Of a stretch of DNA of 9,375 nt, positions 1-6,900 are shown one piece after another. Each line of letters starts with the position of its first letter. The first letter of the stretch is position 1. Below the pieces are notes generated by a model that saw only the letters and a list, made by a program, of their open reading frames with translations, did no database searches and was not told the DNA's origin. The stretch is from an uncultured Acetatifactor sp. (GTDB lineage: Bacteria > Bacillota > Clostridia > Lachnospirales > Lachnospiraceae). Location of the stretch: assembly GCA_948896875.1 (NCBI GenBank), contig CAQUWW010000114.1:1-9375 (forward strand). Reading direction: 5' to 3'. The position numbers and the translations under genes are program-made.

Positions 1-28
1 TTCTGTCACCGGTCAGGAAGGGAGGTAA
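1..28 (+). CDS. 3' end of an upstream gene (partial), possibly the ABC exporter ATPase
   Basis: Reading from base 2, the frame gives SVTGQEGR and then a TAA stop at 26-28, just before the next gene. The stop lies directly against the GGAGG ribosome binding site of the exporter membrane gene, which is a typical operon junction. Membrane proteins of this exporter type are usually encoded directly downstream of their ATPase, so the fragment is probably that ATPase's C-terminus. Eight residues are too few to identify it, so the assignment rests on context only. Confidence 0.35.
21..25 (+). promoter_or_regulatory. Ribosome binding site of the exporter membrane gene
   Basis: GGAGG lies 9 bases before the ATG at 35 and supports that start. 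It overlaps the end of the preceding frame, so translation of the two genes may be coupled. Confidence 0.7.
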
Positions 29-34
29 CACCAC

Positions 35-1615
35 ATGGGCGCAATAGGATATCTCTACTGCAGAACCTTTATCAACCGGTTTAAAAAGGCGATGCGAAAG
101 CCTGTCACTTATGTCTATCTGGTGATTCTGCTCTTTTATTTTACCGTGCTCCCCATGTCCCTGCGGATGGCTGTGGAAGAGATGGGGGCGGACTCTCCGG
201 AAGGAATGGTCACGGTATTGACTGTGTTTGCTTTCTGGACTGTGCCGGCCAATCTGATCGCTTATGCGAAACGAAAAGGACTGGTGTATAGAAATTGTGA
301 TGTGCATTTTCTGTTTTCCGCGCCGGTAAATCCCAAAAAGGTTTTGTTGTATGCGCATTTGAAGACATTGACCGCACAGGTATTATTGAATTTGTTTGTA
401 ATTGTATGTGGAGCGCTGCTGTTCCGGGTAGAGGGCTGGAAGCTGGCAGTTTATTTTCTGTTTTCCCTTGTCCTGGAAAATCTGCTGGAAGGAAGCATTA
501 TGATGCTGCTTTACGGCTCGGAATGGCTGGGAGAAAGGCAGCGTGGTCTGGTGGTAAAAGCAGCCTATGGGCTGGTTGGCATTCTGGTTGTGATGGGAAT
601 CTATGCGTATCTCCGGGAAGGCTTGAGCATGCAGACTGTGACGAACTATCTGCATGGCGATATGATTCAGCTGGTACCGTTGATCGGCTGGTACATTGCC
701 GCGGTGCACCTTTTATTCATTGGAGCAACCACAGTAAATGTAGTTGGGACCTGCTGCTATGTGATTCTGATGGTTGTGGCGGTGACAGCGGCGTGGAGGA
801 TGCGGTGTGAGGGAGACTTCTATGAAGATGCCATGAAATTTGCCGAAGACTATGAGGAAGTTGTAAAAAGCCGAAGACAGGGAGATAATCAGAAACGCCT
901 TGGCAGAAAGCAGAAGTTTGGAAAGGCCAGGGTCAGCTGGAAGGGAAGCGGAGCCAGGGCGCTGTTCTACAGACAATTGCTGGAATATAAAAAGAACAGA
1001 TATTTCATTTTTGACACAAATACAGTAATGGCTGTTCTGGGAGGATGCGGAATCGCCTGGCTGTATGTCAGAGAGGGAGACTTTGGTTCTCTGGAAGCGT
1101 TTCGGCCTTTTATCATCCCTGTGGTTTCGGCATATATGATTTTTATCTTTACCGCAGTCAATGGGAAATGGGCAAAAGAACTTCGCTCTCCCTATACATA
1201 TCTGATTCCGGACACCGCCTTCCACAAACTGATGAGTGCCACGGCGATGCATCATGTACAGAGTCTGGCCAATGCCTGCCTGATCACTTTGCCTGGAGCG
1301 ATTGTAATGGGGATGCGATGGACAGAGACTTTATTGTGTATCCTTTTCTATGTGATATTGTCTGCCAATAAGCTGTATGCGCTTGCGGTGGCGGAAGCCA
1401 TCTGTGGAAACAACCTGGGAATCATGGGGAAACAACTGCTTCAGATGTTAATTCAGGGGGCGGCGATATTCATGGCTGTGTTGGGCGGCATTCTGGGTAT
1501 GGCGGCGGGAGGCGTGCTGACGGCATATGTGTGCATGGACTTTTTCCTGCTGTTTTTCACTCTTATATTCATGGTGATTGCCACGCTTAATTTCTACAAT
1601 ATGGAAGCTGCCTGA
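35..1615 (+). CDS. Putative ABC exporter, membrane (permease) subunit
   Basis: A 526-residue, strongly hydrophobic protein with about 11-13 predicted membrane segments in two halves. The first half has segments near residues 25-42, 58-75, 113-130, 135-158, 172-190, 213-232 and 236-253. A charged cytoplasmic stretch of roughly residues 258-320, rich in K, R, E and D, separates it from the second half (about 330-345, 357-375, 405-450 and 468-520). This layout, and the N-terminal YCRTFINRFKKAMRKP type of start, match the putative ABC exporter family (Pfam ABC_export) of Firmicutes, whose members are about this length. It would form the channel of an efflux pump with an ATPase encoded upstream, outside the window. 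The substrate is unknown. The start is fixed by a GGAGG 9 bases upstream. The family call is from recognition and was not checked by search. Confidence 0.75.
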   Translation: MGAIGYLYCRTFINRFKKAMRKPVTYVYLVILLFYFTVLPMSLRMAVEEMGADSPEGMVTVLTVFAFWTVPANLIAYAKRKGLVYRNCDVHFLFSAPVNPKKVLLYAHLKTLTAQVLLNLFVIVCGALLFRVEGWKLAVYFLFSLVLENLLEGSIMMLLYGSEWLGERQRGLVVKAAYGLVGILVVMGIYAYLREGLSMQTVTNYLHGDMIQLVPLIGWYIAAVHLLFIGATTVNVVGTCCYVILMVVAVTAAWRMRCEGDFYEDAMKFAEDYEEVVKSRRQGDNQKRLGRKQKFGKARVSWKGSGARALFYRQLLEYKKNRYFIFDTNTVMAVLGGCGIAWLYVREGDFGSLEAFRPFIIPVVSAYMIFIFTAVNGKWAKELRSPYTYLIPDTAFHKLMSATAMHHVQSLANACLITLPGAIVMGMRWTETLLCILFYVILSANKLYALAVAEAICGNNLGIMGKQLLQMLIQGAAIFMAVLGGILGMAAGGVLTAYVCMDFFLLFFTLIFMVIATLNFYNMEAA

Positions 1616-1622
1616 AACTTTC

Positions 1623-1654
1623 GTAGCAGTTCAGACAGGGCACTGAACTGCTAC
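1623..1654. terminator. Perfect 12-bp palindrome between convergent genes; candidate bidirectional terminator
   Basis: The left arm GTAGCAGTTCAG (1623-1634) is an exact reverse complement of the right arm CTGAACTGCTAC (1643-1654), with an 8-base loop. It starts 8 bases after the exporter gene's stop and ends 22 bases before the stop of the convergent XRE gene, the usual place for a shared terminator. However, neither strand has a proper U-tract after the stem (AGACTTTCC on one side, GAAAGTTTC on the other), so termination may be weak. It could instead be a protein-binding site, because nearly the same palindrome occurs upstream of the XRE gene at 2103-2131. Confidence 0.55.
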
Positions 1655-1675
1655 AGACTTTCCAAAGAAGAACCA

Positions 1676-2062
1676 TCAATGAAGAGAGCGGCCTTCCGAG
1701 TCCTCTTTTCGAAGATTAGGCTGAGTATCCTTCAGATAATTAACGTAATTGATTACAGAATCCCGAGATTTCATATCCAGAGACAATAGGGTTGTGGTAA
1801 GACCATGTATTGTGTAATCGGAAGTGATATAACGGTTAAGCTGTTCAGGCGGGCAACGGTAATCGGTGCGGCCGAGAAGATAATCGGTGGTGACATGGAA
1901 GAAGTCAGCCAGTTTGCATAATGTTGCCAGATCAGGCGCATGTACATTGTTCTCATAGTTGGAAATCGTACCTATGGACATATTCAGGAGAGCGGCCAGT
2001 TCCTTTTGGCCCAACTCTCTTTCCTTACGCAGCTGCGAAAGGATTTGACCAACATTTCTCAC
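1676..2062 (-). CDS. XRE/Cro-family helix-turn-helix transcriptional regulator
   Basis: A 128-residue protein. Residues about 7-63 form a classic lambda-Cro/XRE DNA-binding domain: LRKERELGQKELAALLNM, then the recognition-helix region SIGTISNYENN, then PDLATLCKLADFFHVTTDYLLG, the standard ending of this domain. The remaining 65 residues form a short C-terminal tail of unknown role, with no recognised enzyme or ligand domain. The start is GTG at 2062-2060, supported by GAGGAG (minus strand, 2076-2071) 8 bases upstream. The ATG two bases further upstream runs straight into TGA and cannot be used. The gene diverges from the ABC operon starting at 2365 and converges on the exporter gene before it. 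It is probably an autoregulated repressor or activator, and the palindrome at 2103-2131 is its most likely target. Its link to either ABC system is inferred from position only. Confidence 0.88.
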   Translation of the reverse strand: MRNVGQILSQLRKERELGQKELAALLNMSIGTISNYENNVHAPDLATLCKLADFFHVTTDYLLGRTDYRCPPEQLNRYITSDYTIHGLTTTLLSLDMKSRDSVINYVNYLKDTQPNLRKEDSEGRSLH

Positions 2063-2102
2063 ATCTGTATCTCCTCAATTCTTACACAAAAGACATACTG
2101 CA

Positions 2103-2131
2103 TAACAGTTCAGGACTTGTCTGAACTGTTA
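2103..2131. promoter_or_regulatory. 11-bp palindrome upstream of the XRE gene; candidate operator
   Basis: TAACAGTTCAG (2103-2113) and CTGAACTGTTA (2121-2131) are perfect reverse complements around a 7-base spacer. The site lies 41-69 bases upstream of the XRE start codon, where the XRE transcript should begin, and directly abuts the -10-like TATAGT. A symmetric site next to an XRE gene is the usual arrangement for autoregulation. It resembles the palindrome at 1623-1654 closely. Binding is inferred and not shown by the sequence. Confidence 0.5.
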
Positions 2132-2292
2132 CTATACTGCGTCAAGCAGGCAGTTTTTATACTGAATAAACTTTATTCTACATAATTTCATAATTTCTAA
2201 AATAGTGTTTTAATAAACGAATAATCTTAGAGAATATTTTTATAAAAACTAAAGCAGTCCTTTTGGCTGAAAAAGGAAAAAGGATGGACGAA

Positions 2293-2321
2293 TTTGCAGT
2301 TTCGGTGTATGATGATATATA
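2293..2321 (+). promoter_or_regulatory. Candidate sigma-A promoter of the ABC operon
   Basis: TTTGCA (2293-2298) as the -35 box is followed after exactly 17 bases by TATATA (2316-2321) as the -10 box. A TGA sits directly before the -10, which fits the extended -10 TGN motif. Transcription would start near 2328, about 37 bases before the ATPase start codon. The match is good but is by eye only. Confidence 0.5.
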
Positions 2322-2350
2322 GAAGCATCCATGGAAGGACAAAATATGCC

Positions 2351-2358
2351 GGGAGGAG
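2351..2358 (+). promoter_or_regulatory. Ribosome binding site of the ABC ATPase gene
   Basis: GGGAGGAG, whose GGAGG core ends 8 bases before the ATG at 2365, fixes the start. An ATG at 2346 opens only a few codons in another frame and is not a competing gene. Confidence 0.75.
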
Positions 2359-2364
2359 TTTTCA

Positions 2365-3066
2365 ATGAATAATCTGATTGAAATCACAGGGCTGACAAAA
2401 GCTTATACATCCCAAAACATTGCGGTAAATAATATTTCAATTACTTTGCCTCGGGGAAAAATTATAGGTCTTTTAGGCCCGAATGGAAGTGGAAAGACCA
2501 CGCTGATCAAAATGCTGAACGGTCTTCTGACGCCGACCCAGGGAACGATCCGGATCAACGGCCAGCCTGTGGGGGTGGAGACGAAAGCCAAAGTGGCTTA
2601 TCTGCCGGACAGAACGTACCTGGCCGGATCTAAGAAAATCTATGAAATTTTAGATTATTTCTGCGATTTTTACGCAGACTTTTCGAGAGACAAAGCGATG
2701 GAGATGCTGCATATTCTGGATATTGCTCCGGATGTCAGGCTGAACACACTCTCAAAGGGAACAAAGGAAAAAGTACAGCTGATACTGGTTATGAGCCGGA
2801 ATGCGGATCTCTATATTCTGGATGAACCTATCGCCGGAGTAGACCCTGCGGCCAGGGATTACATTCTCCGGACCATTGTCAACAACTACAATCCGGGTGC
2901 CACCATATTGATTTCCACGCATCTGATCGGGGATATCGAACAGGTGCTGGATGAAGTGATTTTTATGCGTTACGGATATCTGGTGCTCTATACATCCGTA
3001 AATAATATCAGAGAACAGCATGGGAAGTCGGTGGATGCTTATTTCAGGGAGGTGTTTGCATGTTAG
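2365..3066 (+). CDS. ABC transporter ATP-binding protein
   Basis: A 233-residue nucleotide-binding subunit of an ABC-2 type exporter, working on the inner face of the membrane with the permease encoded next. Visible motifs: Walker A GPNGSGKT (residues 38-45), Walker B DLYILDEP (148-155, with catalytic E154), D-loop AGVD (157-160) and the switch histidine in ISTHL (H186). Two motifs are non-standard. The signature is LSKGT (129-133) instead of LSGGQ, and the Q-loop position in AYLPDRTYL (about 78-86) carries Asp instead of Gln. Such variants occur in the drug/bacteriocin-type exporters of Firmicutes (BcrA/YtrB-like), so the protein should still hydrolyse ATP. Length is normal for a single ATPase domain with a short tail. 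Its last 7 bases overlap the permease gene. The substrate cannot be read from the sequence. Confidence 0.92.
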   Translation: MNNLIEITGLTKAYTSQNIAVNNISITLPRGKIIGLLGPNGSGKTTLIKMLNGLLTPTQGTIRINGQPVGVETKAKVAYLPDRTYLAGSKKIYEILDYFCDFYADFSRDKAMEMLHILDIAPDVRLNTLSKGTKEKVQLILVMSRNADLYILDEPIAGVDPAARDYILRTIVNNYNPGATILISTHLIGDIEQVLDEVIFMRYGYLVLYTSVNNIREQHGKSVDAYFREVFAC

Positions 3067-3899
3067 GGAAGCTGATAAAGCATGAATGGAAGGATACGTA
3101 TAAGATAGGCTGTCTTCTGCTTTTTATCGTGGCATTGGTCACATTGTTTGGATGGCTGGCTTTTCAGACACCCATGTGGCAGTCCCTTGCCGAAGGGGGG
3201 AGCAGGTTCAGCTGGGTGGATATTTTCAGCATCCTGACCCTGATCATGTATGTGATGATGCTGACAGGGATCAATTATGGACTTATGATTTATCTGGGCG
3301 TACATTTTTACCAGACCATGTATACGGACCAGGGGTATCTGGTTCACACGCTGCCGGTGACAAAGCACCAGATCCTGTTCAGCAAGATTCTGATCAGCGG
3401 ACTCTGGATTTTCCTTGTGATGCTGACTGTGTATCTGTCCGTAGGTATCTTGGGAGTATCCATGATATCGAGGATATTGCCGGGAGGATATTCTCTGTCT
3501 TCCATCTGGAGAGAGATTGGGATGGACCTGGGAACATTTATAGATCTTCTGGGAGAGGAGCTGAATTTTGACATAATTCGCTGGCTGGTGATTGTGCTGC
3601 TCATGTCGCTTGTTTCGCCCTTTGTGACAGTGACGATTCTGTTCGGGGCTATTTCCATAGGGCAGCTTTTCGGCAAACACAGGGTGCTGATGGCAATTTT
3701 GTGCTATATCGGTATTATGGTGGCCGTGAATATTGTCACGGGAATCATCCGAAGCTTTGCCACTGTGTCAGGATTGCAAAGTTTTGGAAATTATGTGAAT
3801 ACTACCATGGATTCCACTTTTATCATCAATCTGCTTCTTGCAGTGGGACTTTATTTTGTCTCCTGGCATGTGACCAATAATCGATTGAATATGCAGTAA
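3060..3899 (+). CDS. ABC-2 type transporter permease
   Basis: A 279-residue membrane protein with about six hydrophobic segments (near residues 15-38, 53-78, 107-135, 176-200, 208-228 and 254-272). It begins MLGKLIKHEWKDTYK and carries YTDQGYLVHTLPVTKHQILFSK after the second segment. This motif is familiar from Clostridia permeases paired with BcrA/YtrB-like ATPases, where it forms the cytoplasmic coupling region. Together with the preceding ATPase it would form a half-size exporter that dimerises. The ATG overlaps the ATPase stop by 7 bases, and its ribosome binding site GGGAGG (3047-3052) lies inside the ATPase gene, so translation is probably coupled and the two subunits made in similar amounts. 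Substrate unknown; antimicrobial peptide or envelope-stress efflux is possible but unproven. Confidence 0.88.
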   Translation: MLGKLIKHEWKDTYKIGCLLLFIVALVTLFGWLAFQTPMWQSLAEGGSRFSWVDIFSILTLIMYVMMLTGINYGLMIYLGVHFYQTMYTDQGYLVHTLPVTKHQILFSKILISGLWIFLVMLTVYLSVGILGVSMISRILPGGYSLSSIWREIGMDLGTFIDLLGEELNFDIIRWLVIVLLMSLVSPFVTVTILFGAISIGQLFGKHRVLMAILCYIGIMVAVNIVTGIIRSFATVSGLQSFGNYVNTTMDSTFIINLLLAVGLYFVSWHVTNNRLNMQ

Positions 3900-3912
3900 C
3901 AAGTTTTAGTTT

Positions 3913-3920
3913 GGGGTGAG
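3913..3920 (+). promoter_or_regulatory. Ribosome binding site of the DUF5717-type gene
   Basis: GGGGTGAG matches the GGTG end of the Shine-Dalgarno complement and lies 5 bases before the ATG at 3926. A second in-frame ATG at 3932 would have 11-base spacing, so either start is possible; the difference is two residues. Confidence 0.5.
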
Positions 3921-3925
3921 TATAA

Positions 3926-6900
3926 ATGCAGATGCAGAAGATAATCGATCAGATTCTGGAGGGGGATTTTGATTATGAGAATGGTTCCCTGGATTTCTCC
4001 TGCGAAAAAATAGAGTTGTCTGTGAAAAAGGGGCAGCAGTACGAAGGCAGTTTTCATATCTATGCGCCACAGGAGCTTTATACCAACGGCATTGTGTTAT
4101 CCTCGGACTGGAGAATGGAATGTCTGACAGGAGAATTTACCGGCAGCCAGGAGGAAATTCTGTTTTGCTTCCACGGGGAGAACCTGGAGGAAGGGGATGT
4201 GGTAAAAGGCAGCTTTGAAGTGATCAGCAACCGGGGAGAGTATTATCTGCCTTTTGTCATATCGGTAGAGTATGCCATGCCGGAGTCATCCATCGGAAGT
4301 ATCAAAAATCTGTTTCATTTTGCCAATCTGGCCAAAAACAACTGGAAAGAAGCAGTCAGACTGTTCTACTCACCGGAATTTTCTCTGATTTTCACCGGAA
4401 ATGACGCGGCATATGCGGAGGATTACAGGGCCCTTTCCGCTTACAATGGACGAGAACAGAATGTGGAAGAATTCCTGATTCAGGTCAATAAAAAGCAGAA
4501 GATTACATTTCTGACAGAAGAGCAGGAGCTGTCTGTGAAGGAGACCATGGCCAGACTTTCGGGCAGCGTATTGGAACAGGAGCTGAACATTATAAGAAAT
4601 GGGTGGGGATATACACGCCTTTCTGTCAAATGTACAGGTGACTTTTTGTTCACGGAGAAGGAAGTACTGACAGATGATGATTTTCTGGGAAACCGCTGTC
4701 GTCTGCCGGTCTTTATAGACGGCGCGCTCTGCCGCCGCGGGAAGAATTTCGGCAGGATCTGTCTGTACAATTCCTATGTGACGCTGACAGTTCCCGTGAC
4801 GATCTTCGGGAAAGACGAAGGCTTTGAAGGTGGCGTGGGAGCGGAGCAGAAACAGTATACGATTCAAATGATGGAATCCTATGTGGCCTTTCGAATGAAG
4901 AAAATCAGCACTTCCGCATGGTTGAAAGAGACCGGCCGGCTGGTGGAGAAGATGGTGAAGTCAAATGACAGCGATATGTCGGTGAGACTGTTTCAGGCCC
5001 AGATATTGATTACTGAGGAGCGTTATAATGAGGCCGGCTGGATTCTGGATCATGTGTCGGAACTGTTCGAAAAGAAGAGACCTTCGGATACTTTGCGCGC
5101 TTATTATCTCTATCTGACCACGCTGCTTCACGGAGAGGAAGAATATATTACCAGGGTGACCGGGGAGGTTGAGCGCATTTACCGACGGGATGATTCCAAT
5201 TGGCGCGTAGCCTGGCTTCTGCTGTATTTGTCGGATGAGTATCATAAGTCGGACAGAAATAAATGGGCATTGTTCGAACATCTTTTTGCATCGGGATGTA
5301 CCAGCCCCGTACTGTATATAGAGGCGCTTTCCGCGCTGAATGCAAATCCGGCCCTGCTGCGCAGGCTGGGTAGATTTGAGAGACAGCTGCTCTTCTGGGG
5401 TGCCGGGAGAGGTCTGTTAAAACGGGAAGTGACCGAGCAGCTGCTTTATCTTGTGGGCAGGGTGAAAGAGTATTCCAGAGTATTGTTTGCCACAATGGAG
5501 CATCTGTATGGGAAGAAAAGGGATGTGCGGATTCTGCAGGAGATCTGTTCTCTGCTGGTCAAGGGCGGGAAGACAGGGCATGCTTACTTTGAATGGTATA
5601 GGGCGGGTGTGGAGGCGCAGCTTCGGATTACCAATCTCTATGAGTACTATATGATGTCTCTGGATCTGGACAGTCAGCAGGAGATTCCGAAGACGGTGCT
5701 GATCTATTTTTCCTATCAGAACAGTCTGGACCATGCGCGGACCGCATACCTGTACAATTACATCCTTCAAAATCAGGACAAGCTGGGAGAGATCTGTGAG
5801 TCATACAGACCAAGGCTGGAATATTTTCTCATGGATCAGATAAAAAAAGGGCATATAGACAGGCAGCTGGCGGGCATTTATAACAAGATGCTGCGGCCGG
5901 GTGTGGTGAATGAAGAGACCTGTGAACCTCTTTCAAGATTACTGTTTGCCCACCTTCTTCAGGTGGAAGATGCCAGAATGAGAAAGGTTTATGTATACCA
6001 GCCAGGGAACCTGTGTCCGCGGGAGTATATACTGACGGAGCGACGGACCTGGGTGTCTCTGTATGGAAGCCGGTATACGATTGTTTTTGAGGATGGAGAG
6101 AAGAACCGGTTTATCAGAAGCGTTGAGTACACTATGGAAAAGCTGATGATCCCGGGGAAATTCCTGCGGTGGCTGCTGCCCTTTGAAAAGGTGTGTCCGG
6201 AACTGGACCTGTATCTGTGCGGAGACGAGAGTGTGTGCAGAGAAGAACCGGAGGAGAGAGTTAAAAGGCAGACGCGGATTGCAGATTCCGATTATGCGGG
6301 AGAAAAAATTAAGAGAGAAAGCTATCTGTATATTCTGCAGCATTATTATGATACGGATGATATGTTTGCGCTGGATGATTATCTGAAATATATTCCGGCG
6401 GAGGAGTTAAGTACCGCGGAGAGAAGTACGGTAATAAGATTTATGGTACTCCGGGGCAGCTATGACCTGGCGGAAAAATGGCTGGAAACTTACGGGCCTT
6501 ATTTTGTGGATGTGAAGGTTCTGGTGAGGCTGATCAGCGTACTGATGGAGCGACGCGACATGGAAGAGAATCCCCTTCTGACAGCCGCTGCGGTATATGT
6601 TTTTCAGAAGGGAAAATACAACAGCAGAATCCTGGAATATCTGATTCTGTATTATCGGGGGATGACCAGGAACTTGCGTGACGTCTGGAAGGCTGCCAGA
6701 TCCTTTGATGTGGACTGCTACAGGCTCAGTGAGACAATTCTGGTTCGTATGTTGTACTCCGGTGCTTTTGTAGGAGAGAAGATCGAAATTTTCCGCTATT
6801 ATCTGTCGCAGGGACCAAAGCCAGAGGTGGAGGAAGCTTTCCTGGCGCAGTGCGCTTATGACTGTTTTGTGCGGGACAGAGTCATGGAAAGTGTGGTGTT

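Larger units (their letters stand above)
2063..2364. other. Divergent intergenic region between the XRE gene and the ABC operon
   Basis: About 300 bases without a convincing gene. The XRE side holds the XRE ribosome binding site and the palindrome at 2103-2131. The middle (about 2150-2260) is very AT-rich. The ABC side holds a 7-bp hairpin-like repeat, TCCTTTT (2258-2264) with AAAAGGA (2271-2277), then the candidate promoter and ribosome binding site of the ABC operon. On the minus strand, TTGACG (2145-2140) and TATAGT (2136-2131) look like promoter elements but are not correctly spaced relative to each other, so I do not assign an XRE promoter. Confidence 0.7.

Noticed and set aside
2131..2145. 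XRE promoter built from TTGACG (2145-2140) and TATAGT (2136-2131) on the minus strand
   Set aside because: The two elements are only 3 bases apart, and neither has a correctly spaced partner, so a promoter cannot be assigned.
2258..2277. Hairpin TCCTTTT / AAAAGGA as a terminator or riboswitch
   Set aside because: The stem is 7 bp and AT-rich, lies upstream of the candidate promoter, and has no following U-tract or larger folded structure. It is probably chance in an AT-rich spacer.
2178..2387. A 69-codon minus-strand open frame in the intergenic region, overlapping the ABC ATPase start
   Set aside because: It overlaps the promoter, ribosome binding site and start of the ATPase gene, has no clear ribosome binding site and no recognisable sequence pattern.
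3063..3680. A 205-codon minus-strand open frame across the ABC permease gene
   Set aside because: The composition is His/Gln-rich and low in pattern, while the plus-strand frame gives a clear six-helix permease with family motifs.
3856..3883. A possible promoter (TTGTCT, 16 bases, TAATCG) for the DUF5717 operon
   Set aside because: Both boxes are poor matches and lie inside the permease coding region; not better than chance.
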